Numbered from the stretch's first letter, positions 41,862 through 50,889 are shown. The stretch: DNA of 64,000 bases from Hymenobacter sp. APR13 (GCF_000737515.1 NZ_CP006587.1:2413001-2477000); one strand, 5' to 3'. The notes: generated by a model not told the origin, from the letters alone. Translations and numbers: made by a program.

Positions 41862-41903
41862 GACCGGGAGGTTCCGGTCTAGACTGGCTACGACCGGAAA
41901 CCT
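41862..41903 (+). promoter_or_regulatory. Leader hairpins before glycosyltransferase, related to sequence at 28420
   Basis: gaccgg-gaggtt-ccggtc, and alternatively aggttccggtc with gaccggaaacct downstream, so two mutually exclusive stems are possible in the leader. A related stretch (gtcggaccggggaggcgttc, then cggtctgg) follows the gene ending at 28417, which suggests a repeat rather than a specific attenuator. Confidence 0.4.
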
Positions 41904-41931
41904 GTCACCTCATCACCTCATCACCCCAAGA

Positions 41932-43047
41932 ATGCGCGTTGCCCTGGTCATCAATACAAGCTGGAACATCTGGAACTTCCGCCGCAGCCTGGTAAAGGCC
42001 CTGCAGGACGCCGGGCACGAGGTGCTGGCCATTGCCCCGCCCGATGCCTACTCCGAGCGTCTCGAAACCGAGCTGGGCTGCCGCTACGTGCCCATCCTGA
42101 TGGAAAACAAGGGCACCAACCCCGTGAAGGACGCCCTGCTTACGCGCAGCTTCTACACTATCTATAAGCGCGAAAAGCCCGATGTAGTGCTGCACTACAC
42201 CATCAAGCCCAACATCTACGGCACGCTGGCCGCCAAGCTGGCCGGCATCCCGAGCGTGAACAACGTGAGCGGGCTGGGCACGGTGTTTATCGTGAAAAAC
42301 CTGGTGAGCCAGGTGGCGCTGGGCCTCTACCGCTTCGCGTTCAAGTTTCCGCGTAAGGTGTTTTTCCAGAACGACGACGACCGGCAGCTGTTCCTGCAGC
42401 ACCAGCTCGTGCGCCCCGCCATTACCGACCTGTTGCCCGGCTCCGGCGTGGCCACCGACAAGTTCCAGCCCGCCGCCACGTTCCGGCGCCAGGAGCCGTT
42501 TGTGTTCCTGATGATTGCGCGTGTGCTTTATGAAAAGGGCGTGGAAGAATACTTTGAGGCCGCCCGCCTGGTGCGCGAGGCCGTGCCCGGCACGCGGGTG
42601 CAGCTGCTGGGCGGCGTAGATGAAAGCGGCGGCGTGGGCGTGAAGCGCGCCGTGTTTGAGCAGTGGCTGCAGGCTGGCCACGTCGAGTACCTGGGCACCT
42701 CCGACAACGTGGCGGCCCAGATCCGGGAGGCCGACTGCGTGGTGCTGCCCAGCTACCGCGAGGGCACGCCCAAAACCCTGCTCGAAGCCGCCGCCATGGC
42801 CAAGCCCATCGTCACGACGGACGTACCCGGCTGCCGCGAAACCGTGGTGGACGGCCAGAACGGCCTGCTCTGCGAGGTGCGCAACGCCGCCGACCTGGCC
42901 GCCAAGATGCTGCAGATTCTGCGCCTGCCCGCCGCCGAACTGGAGCAGATGGGCCGCGCCGGCCGCCACCTCGCCGAAACCAAGTTCGACGAGCGGATTG
43001 TGCTGGACAAGTATCTGCGCGAAGTAGCCGCCGTAGGAAAACGGTAG
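41932..43047 (+). CDS. Family 4 glycosyltransferase
   Basis: 371 residues, GT-B fold. N-terminal half begins MRVALVINTSWNIWNFRRSL with VLHYTIKPNIYGTLAAKL and VNNVSGLGTVF; C-terminal half has FLMIARVLYEKGVEEYFEAA and the donor-binding EGTPKTLLEAAAMAKPIVTT (E-x7-E pattern). Closest in style to capsule or O-antigen galactosyl- or N-acetylgalactosaminyl-transferases of the WbpH/CapM type; the sugar cannot be read from sequence. It is followed by rmlC 81 bases later, fitting surface polysaccharide synthesis. Confidence 0.9.
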   Translation: MRVALVINTSWNIWNFRRSLVKALQDAGHEVLAIAPPDAYSERLETELGCRYVPILMENKGTNPVKDALLTRSFYTIYKREKPDVVLHYTIKPNIYGTLAAKLAGIPSVNNVSGLGTVFIVKNLVSQVALGLYRFAFKFPRKVFFQNDDDRQLFLQHQLVRPAITDLLPGSGVATDKFQPAATFRRQEPFVFLMIARVLYEKGVEEYFEAARLVREAVPGTRVQLLGGVDESGGVGVKRAVFEQWLQAGHVEYLGTSDNVAAQIREADCVVLPSYREGTPKTLLEAAAMAKPIVTTDVPGCRETVVDGQNGLLCEVRNAADLAAKMLQILRLPAAELEQMGRAGRHLAETKFDERIVLDKYLREVAAVGKR

Positions 43048-43128
43048 CGGCCAGGCCGTCTGGCCACCGCAAAATCTGCCTAACTTGCGGCCCAAAATCC
43101 GGCGGAACCGGCCACTAGAAGCTGTTAT

Positions 43129-43671
43129 ATGGAGTTCAAGTATTTTGCTATTGCCGGACCGGTAGAGATTCTGCCGCGCGTATTCGGGGATGTCCGGGGC
43201 GCCTTTTTCGAGTCGTTCAGTGAGCGGCGGCTGGCCGAAGCCGGCATCAGCGGCGAGTGGGTGCAGGACAACCAGTCACGCTCCGACCGGGGTGTGGTGC
43301 GGGGCCTTCACTTCCAGAAGCCGCCCTTCGCCCAGGCCAAGCTGGTGCGCGTGGCCAGCGGCCGCGCCCTCGATGTGATAGTGGATATCCGCCGCGACTC
43401 GCCCACCTACGGCCAGCATCTGTCGGTGGAGCTGGACTCGGAGCGCTTCAACATGCTGTATGTGCCCGTAGGCTTCGCGCACGGCTTTACGGCCCTCGAA
43501 GACAACACGCTGTTCCTCTACAAGTGCACCAACTATTACGCCCCCGAGTCGGAAGGCGGCCTGCTCTGGAACGACCCCGCGCTGGGCATCAACTGGGGCG
43601 TACAAAACCCCACCATCTCCGCCAAAGATCAGGTACTGCCTACCCTGGCCGAGTTCAACAGTCCGTTTTAA
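43129..43671 (+). CDS. rfbC: dTDP-4-dehydrorhamnose 3,5-epimerase
   Basis: 180 residues, RmlC cupin. Visible signatures are the catalytic base region VVRGLHFQ (His61), KLVRVASGRALDVIVDIR and VPVGFAHGFTALED, then YKCTNYYAPESEGGLLWNDP. It isomerises dTDP-4-keto-6-deoxyglucose on the way to dTDP-L-rhamnose. The other rml genes are not in the window. It ends against a palindromic repeat shared with murF. Confidence 0.94.
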   Translation: MEFKYFAIAGPVEILPRVFGDVRGAFFESFSERRLAEAGISGEWVQDNQSRSDRGVVRGLHFQKPPFAQAKLVRVASGRALDVIVDIRRDSPTYGQHLSVELDSERFNMLYVPVGFAHGFTALEDNTLFLYKCTNYYAPESEGGLLWNDPALGINWGVQNPTISAKDQVLPTLAEFNSPF

Positions 43672-43858
43672 CTGTCATTGCGAGGAGGTACGACATTCCG
43701 CGCATCAAGCGAAGCAATCCTTCCTCTCAGCAAGCAAAGCAACCCTGAATGCAAAGCCCTCTGGCGTTAGTGTACTACACTACTGCCGGAGGGCTTTTTT
43801 ATTAAGGAAAGTGTCTGCTGCGAGAGGAAGGATTGCTTCGCTTTGCTCGCAATGACAG
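43672..43858. repeat. Palindromic repeat (CTGTCATTGCGAGG family) carrying a bidirectional terminator
   Basis: It fills exactly the space between the stop codons of rfbC and murF. Left end ctgtcattgcgagg, right end ctcgcaatgacag, with inner arms gcgaagcaatccttcctctc and its complement. The left arm has about 24 extra bases. At 43753-43800 the centre holds aaagccctc / gagggctttttt, a terminator stem. Confidence 0.85.
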
Positions 43859-45163
43859 CTACACCATGTCCAGCAGGCTTTCCAGGCCCATGCCGCGGGA
43901 GCCTTTGATGAGAATCTGGCGGCCCTGCAAGGGCTGCTGCTGCAGCCAGCTGGCCGCCTCGGGCTTGGTGGCGAAGTACCGGAACGACGGATCGACGGCG
44001 GCGGCGCGGGCCATGTCGGGGCCGATGAGCACCACGGTGCCTAGGGGTAGTTCGGCCAGCAGGTGGCCCAGGGCCTGGTGTTCGGCCGGACTCTCGTCGC
44101 CCAGCTCAAACATGTCCCCCAGAATCACCACTTTGGCCGCATTCGACACGCCGGGGCGGGTGGCAAAGCTGCGCAGGGCGGCGGCCATGCTGCTGGGGTT
44201 GGCGTTGTAGGCATCCAGCACCACCTCGTTGCGGCCTGTCTGCACCAGTTGCGAGCGGTTGTTGGTGGGGGCGTAGGCGGCCAGCGCGGCGGCCACTTCC
44301 TGGGTCGGTACCTCGAAATAAGCCCCCACAGCGGCGGCGGCGGCCAGGTTCGGGAAGTTGTAGTCGCCGGTGATGTGAGCTTCGGCGATGGTGCCATCGG
44401 CGAGGCGGAGCACCACCTGCGGGGCGGCGCTGAGCAGCGTGGCCGGGTAGGTGTCGGTGGGGCCGGGGTACGTGACGTGGCCGGGCACGAGGTCGGCGAG
44501 GCCGGCGAGGCGGTGGTCGAGGGTGTTGACGAAGGCGGTGCCGCCCACCGTGGCCAGAAACCGGAACAGCTCCGACTTGCCCTTCAGAATGCCCTCCTGC
44601 CCGCCAAAGCCTTCCAGGTGGGCCTTGCCGATGTTGGTGATGAGGCCATGCGTGGGCTCGGCCAGCTCGCAGAGCAGCGCAATTTCGCCCTGGTGGTTGG
44701 CGCCCATCTCCACAATGGCCAGCTCATGCTCGCCGCTGCGGATGCTGAGCAGCGTGAGCGGCACCCCGATGTGGTTGTTGAGGTTGCCGCGCGTGTACTG
44801 CACCTTGTAGCGGCAACTCAGCACGGCGTGCACCAACTCCTTGGTGGTGGTTTTGCCATTCGAGCCCGTTATGGCCAGCACCGGAATGATGAGCTGGCGG
44901 CGGTGGTGCCGGGCCAGCGCCTGCAAAGCCAGCAGCGGATCGGGGGCGTAGGTGTAGTGCTCGGGGTTTTGCGCGGCCAGCGTGGCGTCGTCCGTGACGG
45001 CGTGGCGGGCACCCTGCGCTATGGCCTGCGGGGCGAAGTCGGCCCCGCGGAAGCTGGGGCCGTTCAGGGCGAAAAACAGGGTTCCGTCCTGCGGCTGCCG
45101 CGAGTCGGTGCTGACGGCCGTGCAGGCGCGAAACCGGTCGTAGAGCGCCTCAATATCTTCCAT
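43859..45163 (-). CDS. murF: UDP-N-acetylmuramoyl-tripeptide--D-alanyl-D-alanine ligase
   Basis: 434 residues; last cytosolic step of the peptidoglycan stem peptide. Mur N-domain with STDSRQPQDGTLFFAL, the ATP loop ITGSNGKTTTKEL (98-110), NLNNHIGVPLTLL, VEMGANHQGEI, the domain-3 signature DAYNANPSSMAAAL, and LGDMFELGDES. All catalytic landmarks are present. It stands alone here, away from a dcw-type cluster, divergent from the T9SS FG-GAP gene with 58 bases between the starts. Confidence 0.96.
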   Translation of the reverse strand: MEDIEALYDRFRACTAVSTDSRQPQDGTLFFALNGPSFRGADFAPQAIAQGARHAVTDDATLAAQNPEHYTYAPDPLLALQALARHHRRQLIIPVLAITGSNGKTTTKELVHAVLSCRYKVQYTRGNLNNHIGVPLTLLSIRSGEHELAIVEMGANHQGEIALLCELAEPTHGLITNIGKAHLEGFGGQEGILKGKSELFRFLATVGGTAFVNTLDHRLAGLADLVPGHVTYPGPTDTYPATLLSAAPQVVLRLADGTIAEAHITGDYNFPNLAAAAAVGAYFEVPTQEVAAALAAYAPTNNRSQLVQTGRNEVVLDAYNANPSSMAAALRSFATRPGVSNAAKVVILGDMFELGDESPAEHQALGHLLAELPLGTVVLIGPDMARAAAVDPSFRYFATKPEAASWLQQQPLQGRQILIKGSRGMGLESLLDMV

Positions 45164-45221
45164 GGGGTTTGTGGTAACTTGGAGCTTGCTTTTCGTGTCT
45201 TACAAGAAAAAAGGTATTTCT

Positions 45222-47519
45222 ATGTTTCGACGGTTTATTCTCGCTACTGCGTTGCTGACGAGCTTTGGCTGGGCCGGTTCGGCTACCCGGGCAATTGCGC
45301 AAAATACGGCTTTTGGCTTTGAGTTTCGGGAGGTAGCAAAGGTAGTGCAGGGCGCCGACACGCTCCGCAGCGCCTGGGCCGGCGGCCTCGACTCGCCCCA
45401 GTTTTCGGGCATCGACCTCGACGCCGACGGCCGGCAGGATTTGTTCATCTTCGACCGCCGTACGCGCCGGGTGCTCACCTACCGCAACGCCGCCGCGCCC
45501 GGCGGCACCCGCCGCTGGCAGTACGCGCCCGAGCTGGCGACGCTGTTTCCGGCTGGCCTGTTGAACTGGGCTCTGCTACGCGACTACGACTGCGACGGCC
45601 GCCCCGACCTGTTCACCTCCGCCGAAAACGGCGCCGACATCCGGGTGTTCCGCAACGTGGCCGGTGCCGGCGGGCTGCCGTCGTTTCAGCTCGTAACGCC
45701 CCAGATCCGGGCCGTGCTGCCTGGTAGCACTATCACCGTCAACATCAACACCGGTACCAACATGCCCGCCATTGCCGACCTGGACGGCGACGGCCGCCTT
45801 GATATTCTGATAGTTGATTGGGACACCAACCGCTCTATCTACCACTACCAGAACACGGCCACCACGGCCTGTGGCGGGTTGGCGTTTCGGGAAGCCTCCG
45901 ATGCCTGGGGCAACATCCGCAACTGCCTGGGCGAGTGCGGCTCGTACCTGTTCAGCGCCACACCGGTGCTGTGCCGCGAGGCCCGGCCCCAGCACTCCAG
46001 CAGCAGCAGCCTGACCGTGCTCGACCTCGACGGCGACGGCGACCAGGATGCCCTGATGGGCCGCGACTATTGTCCCGAGTTGGTTTCTACCCTGAATGAG
46101 GGCACGCCTCAGCTGGCCCGGATGACGGCCGCCAACGCCAACTTCCCCACTGCCGCCGCCCCCATCCGGATTCCGTTTTTTCCGGCCGGCTACGTGGTGG
46201 ACCTGACCTTCGACGGCCGCCCCGACCTGCTGGCGGCGCCCAATCTGTTCGACAACCTCGACAGCGTGGACACGCGCCGCACGGTGCTGCTCTACGAGAA
46301 TACCGGCACCGGCCCGGCCTACAACCTGCAGCCGCGCCAGACCGGCTTTCTGCAGCAGGATATGCTGGAAGCCAGCTCGCAGGCCGCGCCCGTTTTCCTG
46401 GACGTGGACGCCGACGGCCGGCTGGACCTGCTGGTGGCTGGGGTGAAGCGCCTCACGCCGGCCAGCCCGCTGGTGGCCTCGGTGGCGCACTACCGCAACA
46501 CCGGCACCGCCGCCCGCCCCGTGTACCAGCTCATTACCGAGGATTTTCTGGGGCTGTCGGCGCGTAAGTTTGGGGCGCTACGGCCCGGTGTAGCCGACCT
46601 TAACCGCGACGGTGCGCCCGACCTAACTGTGGCCGGCTACACGGCCGTGGGGCGCCGGGCCTTTGTGGGCTACTACCCCAACCGTGCTTCGGCCGGGCAG
46701 CCCGCTAGCTTTGATACCAACGACCTGCGCCTGATCAGCAACTTGCCCAACGCCTTCGACGACAACGCCACCTTCTTCGACGTAGACAACGACGGTTTTC
46801 TGGACCTGCTCTACGCCACCAATTCCACCCGCTCCGATATGCCCGGCCAGGCCCTGCGCTACTACCGCAACAGCGGCAGCGCCACGCCCGAAACGGCTTT
46901 CGTGCTGGCCAACGCCGACTTCGGCCAACTGCGCACGGCCACGGGCGCGCGCCCTGCCAACCTCTCGCCAGTGGTGGCCGACTTTGACGGCGACGGAACG
47001 CCCGATCTGCTGACCGTAGATGCCAGCGGCCAGGTGCGGCTGTTTGCTAACCTGCGGGCCCAATCCGGCATTTTCATTGACCGGTCCAGCCTGTTCTACA
47101 ACGCCGCCCAGGGCCGCTACGACGATGGCTACCTCGGCGCGCATACGCCCAACCACTTCGCCCTGGCCGCCGCCGACGTGAATGCCGACGGCAGCCCCGA
47201 GCTGTTTATTGGGACGGAAGCCGGCGGCGTGCTGGCGGCGGGCACCCGCAACCGGGTACTGAGCACCCGGCCCGCCGCGGCGCAGGCCCTGCCGCTGAGC
47301 GTGTACCCTAACCCGGCGGCAGCGGCTACGGCCGTAGAAACCACCCGCCCGTCCCGGCTCACGCTGCTCGACCTCACGGGCCGCACGGTGCGTAGCGTGT
47401 CCGTGCCCAGCCGCCGACACCAGCTGGATTTGCGTGGGCTGTCCGCCGGCGTGTATGTGGTGCGCTGCGAAACGCCGGATGGCCAGGTAGGCGTGCAGCG
47501 GCTGGTCGTAAGCGAATAG
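45222..47519 (+). CDS. Secreted FG-GAP/VCBS-repeat protein with T9SS sorting domain
   Basis: 765 residues from ATG 45222. Signal peptide FILATALLTSFGWAGSATRA, cleavage near AIAQ. At least eight FG-GAP/VCBS-type blades with calcium-binding loops such as DLDADGRQDLF, DLDGDGRLDIL, DLDGDGDQDAL, DVDADGRLDLL, DLNRDGAPDLT, DVDNDGFLDLL and DFDGDGTPDLL indicate a beta-propeller. The final ~75 residues (LPLSVYPNPAAAAT to LVVSE) are a T9SS sorting domain. A Cys-rich loop (NCLGECGSYLF) may form disulphides. Probably a surface adhesin or binding protein. Confidence 0.92.
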   Translation: MFRRFILATALLTSFGWAGSATRAIAQNTAFGFEFREVAKVVQGADTLRSAWAGGLDSPQFSGIDLDADGRQDLFIFDRRTRRVLTYRNAAAPGGTRRWQYAPELATLFPAGLLNWALLRDYDCDGRPDLFTSAENGADIRVFRNVAGAGGLPSFQLVTPQIRAVLPGSTITVNINTGTNMPAIADLDGDGRLDILIVDWDTNRSIYHYQNTATTACGGLAFREASDAWGNIRNCLGECGSYLFSATPVLCREARPQHSSSSSLTVLDLDGDGDQDALMGRDYCPELVSTLNEGTPQLARMTAANANFPTAAAPIRIPFFPAGYVVDLTFDGRPDLLAAPNLFDNLDSVDTRRTVLLYENTGTGPAYNLQPRQTGFLQQDMLEASSQAAPVFLDVDADGRLDLLVAGVKRLTPASPLVASVAHYRNTGTAARPVYQLITEDFLGLSARKFGALRPGVADLNRDGAPDLTVAGYTAVGRRAFVGYYPNRASAGQPASFDTNDLRLISNLPNAFDDNATFFDVDNDGFLDLLYATNSTRSDMPGQALRYYRNSGSATPETAFVLANADFGQLRTATGARPANLSPVVADFDGDGTPDLLTVDASGQVRLFANLRAQSGIFIDRSSLFYNAAQGRYDDGYLGAHTPNHFALAAADVNADGSPELFIGTEAGGVLAAGTRNRVLSTRPAAAQALPLSVYPNPAAAATAVETTRPSRLTLLDLTGRTVRSVSVPSRRHQLDLRGLSAGVYVVRCETPDGQVGVQRLVVSE

Positions 47520-47570
47520 CTTGGCAGCGCGTTCCGGGAAGGACGCATGCCACTCATTACATTTATATGT

Positions 47571-47614
47571 AAAGCCCTCCGGCGCCAGAGTAAGCTCTGC
47601 TGCCGGAGGGCTTT
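47571..47614. terminator. Bidirectional terminator
   Basis: aaagccctccggc / gccggagggcttt with an 18-base loop, between the convergent FG-GAP and amidase genes. The stem closely resembles the one inside the repeat at 43753-43800. Confidence 0.8.
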
Positions 47615-47651
47615 ATATGTGAATCATGTACAGTCCGAAGGAAATGCTGCG

Positions 47652-48461
47652 CTAACGCCGCTCTATCTCGGCTGATGGCTGGAGCAGCTCGAAAGGGTCG
47701 GCGTCTTGCAGGGCGGGGAAACGCTCCCGGAAAGCCTCGAGATCGGCGCGGCGCAGCGTGCGGGTGATGCCGGTTTCCTGGTTGCCGACTTCCACCAGAT
47801 ACTCGCCGCGCATGTCCAGCAGGGCCGAGTCGCCGGCGTAGGCCAGGCTGTTGCCATCAATGCCCACGCAGTTCACGCCCATGGTGTAGGCCAAGTTTTC
47901 CATGGCGCGGGCCCGCAGCAGCGTCATCCAGGCAGTGCGGCGCGAGGCGGGCCAGTTGGCTACGTACAGCAGCAGGTCATAGGGCTCGTGCATGGGGTTG
48001 CGGCTCCAAACCGGGAAGCGCAGGTCGTAGCACACCAGCGGGCAGATGCGCCAGCCGCGCCATTCCTCTATCAGGCGCTCGTTGCCGGCGGTATATACAG
48101 TATGTTCGCCAGCCATCGAGAACAGGTGGCGCTTGTTGTAATAGCTCAGGCTGCCGTCGGGACGCACCCACAGCAGGCGGTTGTAGTACTGGCCGGCCTC
48201 GTCGCGAATAATAATGCTGCCGGTAATTACGGCGTTGCGGGCTGCAGCCAGCTGGCGCATCCAGGCTACCGTAGGGCCGTCCATCGTTTCGGCCAGATGC
48301 TCAGCATCCATGCTGAAGCCGGTTGTAAACATTTCCGGTAGCACAATCAGGTCGGTTGGCACCGATATTTCATCGATGTGCCGCTGCAGCTCCTTCCAGT
48401 TAGCTGCCGGATCGTGCCATTGCAGCGAGGTTTGAATAAAGGAAACGGTTAAGTCAGGCAT
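47652..48461 (-). CDS. Omega-amidase / nitrilase-family hydrolase (YafV-like)
   Basis: 269 residues. Carbon-nitrogen hydrolase with the Glu-Lys-Cys triad: Glu43 in VLPEMFTTGF, Lys110 in YYNKRHLFSM and Cys144 in CPLVCYDLRFP. FTTGFSMD and AWMTLLRARAMENLAY are typical of the omega-amidase branch, which hydrolyses alpha-ketoglutaramate or related amides. The next gene upstream on the same strand is a methionine-type aminotransferase; the pair fits the glutamine transaminase/omega-amidase route of methionine salvage. Confidence 0.88.
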   Translation of the reverse strand: MPDLTVSFIQTSLQWHDPAANWKELQRHIDEISVPTDLIVLPEMFTTGFSMDAEHLAETMDGPTVAWMRQLAAARNAVITGSIIIRDEAGQYYNRLLWVRPDGSLSYYNKRHLFSMAGEHTVYTAGNERLIEEWRGWRICPLVCYDLRFPVWSRNPMHEPYDLLLYVANWPASRRTAWMTLLRARAMENLAYTMGVNCVGIDGNSLAYAGDSALLDMRGEYLVEVGNQETGITRTLRRADLEAFRERFPALQDADPFELLQPSAEIERR

Positions 48462-48632
48462 AGGGAGCGGTGCAATGGAGGTGTAGTAGAACGCAAGGAG
48501 GCGGGTCGGCCAGCAAGTGCGTACCAGAGGCTCAGGCTGAAATCAAATAATATGAAATATATAATAATGTTTTTGCTTTACCCAATATCCAGCCTGTGCG
48601 CAAGAAGATGGTACTCGGCTATATACGGAAGA

Positions 48633-48659
48633 GCCCCTGCGGCAGATTGCAGCAGGGGC
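48633..48659 (-). terminator. Hairpin downstream of aminotransferase
   Basis: gcccctgc / gcaggggc, eight-pair stem with an 11-base loop and no T-tract, 32 bases after the aminotransferase stop. The remaining 48462-48632 is AT-rich leader or promoter sequence for the amidase. Confidence 0.4.
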
Positions 48660-48690
48660 AACAGATCAGAAACCATACAAACGCCCATGC

Positions 48691-49851
48691 CTACAATGCC
48701 CGCAACCGCTTGGCGGCGGCCCGCAAGGTAGCCTCCTGCTTAGCAAAGCAGAAGCGAATTAGGCCCTCATCGTGGCCGTTGTGGTAGAAGGCCGATACCG
48801 GGACCACAGCCACCCCAGCTTCCCGGGTGAGGTGCCGGGCAAACTCCACGTCGGGCAGCGCGGAAATGCGCGAGTAGCGTGCCAGCTGGAAGTAGCCGCC
48901 GGGCACGGGCAGCAGCTCGAAGCGCGAATTGGCCAGTAACTCCCGAAACAGGTCGCGCTTTTGCTGGTAGAAGGCGGGCAGCTGCTGGTCGTGGAGGTGG
49001 TCGGCCTCCAGGGCGTCGGCCAGGGCATGTTGGGTGGGCGTGCTCACGGCAAACGTGAGGAACTGGTGCACCCGGCGCACTTCGGCCGTGAGGGCTGGCG
49101 GCGCGATGCAGTAGCCCATTTTCCAGCCTGTGGCATGGTAGGTTTTGCCAAACGACGACAGCACAAAGGCCCGCTCCCGCAGCTCGGGGTGCTGCATGGC
49201 GCTCCGGTGCGGCTCCCCATCGAACACCATGTGCTCATACACCTCGTCGCTGAGCAGCATAGTAGGGGTGTCGCGCAGCAGGGCCGCCAGCGTGTCGAGG
49301 TCGGCGTCGGTCAGCACGGCCCCGCTGGGGTTGTGGGGCGAGTTGAGCATAATCAACCGGGTGCGGGGCGAGAGGGCCGCCTGCACCTGGTCCCAGTCGG
49401 GGCGGAAGTGAGGGGCCGGCAGCGGCACGTACACCGGCACGCCGCCCTGCAGCCGAATGGCCGGGCCGTAGAGGTCGTAGGCCGGTTCCAGCACCAGCAC
49501 TTCGTCGCCGGGATGCACTACGGCCGCCAGCACCGCGTACAGCGCCTCCGTAGCGCCACAGGTGACGGTAATTTCCGTGGCCGGATCGGGAGCGTCAATA
49601 CCGTAGACGCGGGCGGTTTTGCGGGCAATAGCCTCGCGCAGGCGCGGCAGCCCCGGCATGGGCGCGTACTGGTGGTGGCTGGCCGTGGTGGCGTGGTGGG
49701 CCAGCGCCTGCTGCAAAGCCAGCGGCGGGTCGTAGTCGGGGAAGCCCTGCGCCAGGTTGATGGCCCCGCACTCCTGGGCCAGCTGCGTCATGACAGAGAA
49801 GATGCTGGTCCCGATGTCGGGCAGCTTGGAAGCGGGGGCGGGAAACGGCAT
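48691..49851 (-). CDS. PLP-dependent methionine aminotransferase (YbdL-like)
   Basis: 386 residues, fold-type I class I/II aminotransferase. NLAQGFPDYDPP at the N-terminus, VTCGATEALYAVL, the substrate-binding NSPHNPSGAVL, SDEVYEHMVFDG (Asp202, Tyr205), the Schiff-base lysine K236 in SSFGKTYHATGWKMGY, and a C-terminal Arg in LIRFCFAKQEAT. The QGFP start and overall order match YbdL/kynurenine aminotransferase-like enzymes that accept methionine and glutamine. The adjacent omega-amidase gene supports glutamine-linked transamination. Confidence 0.9.
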   Translation of the reverse strand: MPFPAPASKLPDIGTSIFSVMTQLAQECGAINLAQGFPDYDPPLALQQALAHHATTASHHQYAPMPGLPRLREAIARKTARVYGIDAPDPATEITVTCGATEALYAVLAAVVHPGDEVLVLEPAYDLYGPAIRLQGGVPVYVPLPAPHFRPDWDQVQAALSPRTRLIMLNSPHNPSGAVLTDADLDTLAALLRDTPTMLLSDEVYEHMVFDGEPHRSAMQHPELRERAFVLSSFGKTYHATGWKMGYCIAPPALTAEVRRVHQFLTFAVSTPTQHALADALEADHLHDQQLPAFYQQKRDLFRELLANSRFELLPVPGGYFQLARYSRISALPDVEFARHLTREAGVAVVPVSAFYHNGHDEGLIRFCFAKQEATLRAAAKRLRAL

Positions 49852-49926
49852 GTGCGGAGGTAATCTTCAGGATGAGCCCGAAAATACGGAGCGCCCGCCA
49901 TTACGCGGCCGGCGGCCAGCTGCTGG

Positions 49927-50733
49927 CTACTGTTCGCGCAGGGCAGCTTCTTCGGTCACGTCGCGCATGGCGCCCACCATCCGGACTGGCAGACCGGACG
50001 CATCATGAATCACGCAGGCGCGGTCCTGAATGGTGAGGTAGTGGCCATCGGAGCGGCGCAGGCGAAACTCTGATTCGAGCAGCTTGGCGCTGGTGGTCAG
50101 GTCGTCCTGCACGCCGTTTTGCACCCGGTCCAGGTCGTCAGGATGTATCAGGCTGAGCCAGAAAGCTACCGTTTCGGTGTCAGGGCGGGGCGGGTAGCCT
50201 ACCAGCTGCCAGAAGGCCTCACTGTACCACATGCGGCCCGAGGTCATGTCCCAGTCCCACATGAGGTCGTTGGTGGCGCGGGCCATCAACTCAAACAACT
50301 CCCGGCCGCGGCGCTCCTGAATTTCGGCCCGTTTCTGTTCGTCGATGTCGGTGGAAGTGCCCAGCCAGCCCAGCAGCTTGGCATCGTGCCCGTACAGCGG
50401 CACTACCCGGTCGAGGTACCAGCGGTAGCGGCCGTCGTGGCCCCGCCAGCGCAGGTGCAGCTCCATGGTTTTGCGGTTGGGCAGGTGGCGCAGCTGCGCA
50501 TCGGCGGCTTCGGCCCGGTCGTCGGGGTGCAGATAGTCCACGAAGCCGCCATCGGCCAGAGCATCGGCCGGGGCGCCGGTGTAGCTGTGCCACCGCCGGT
50601 TGCAATGGATAACGGTGCCATCGGGGGTGGAGAGCCACGCCAAATGTGGCAGCGCATCTAGCATAGGTACTGGCTGCAAATCCCGCATCAGAGTTCGGGC
50701 GGCGGCAGTTTCGGTGGTGTCAGACCAAAGCAT
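49927..50733 (-). CDS. Two-PAS-domain protein without output domain
   Basis: 268 residues from ATG 50733. PAS 1 about 20-130 (HLAWLSTPDGTVIHCNRRW, then RWYLDRVVPLYG, LGWLGTSTDIDEQKRAE); PAS 2 about 140-265 (RATNDLMWDWDMTSGRMW, FRLRRSDGHYLTIQDRA, RMVGAMRDVTEEAALRE). The chain stops at the helix that normally leads into a histidine kinase, and no kinase follows downstream. It could be a truncated sensor or a diffusible PAS partner. No membrane segment. Confidence 0.85.
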   Translation of the reverse strand: MLWSDTTETAAARTLMRDLQPVPMLDALPHLAWLSTPDGTVIHCNRRWHSYTGAPADALADGGFVDYLHPDDRAEAADAQLRHLPNRKTMELHLRWRGHDGRYRWYLDRVVPLYGHDAKLLGWLGTSTDIDEQKRAEIQERRGRELFELMARATNDLMWDWDMTSGRMWYSEAFWQLVGYPPRPDTETVAFWLSLIHPDDLDRVQNGVQDDLTTSAKLLESEFRLRRSDGHYLTIQDRACVIHDASGLPVRMVGAMRDVTEEAALREQ

Positions 50734-50828
50734 ACGTGTGGGAGGGAGCAAGCGGAGCGAAGATGCAAGATACAGTCACTAATAGAATATAGCCATTTAT
50801 ATGTTACAATGCCGTTGTCCGGAAGCGA

Positions 50829-50861
50829 GCAGCGGCCGCATACACAGTATACGGCCGCTGC
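50829..50861 (-). terminator. Hairpin downstream of msrA
   Basis: gcagcggccgcata / tatacggccgctgc with one mismatch and a five-base loop, 29 bases past the msrA stop codon. No long T-tract. Confidence 0.55.
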
Positions 50862-50889
50862 GGCAGGCCTACGCAGGCTGAAGGTCACC

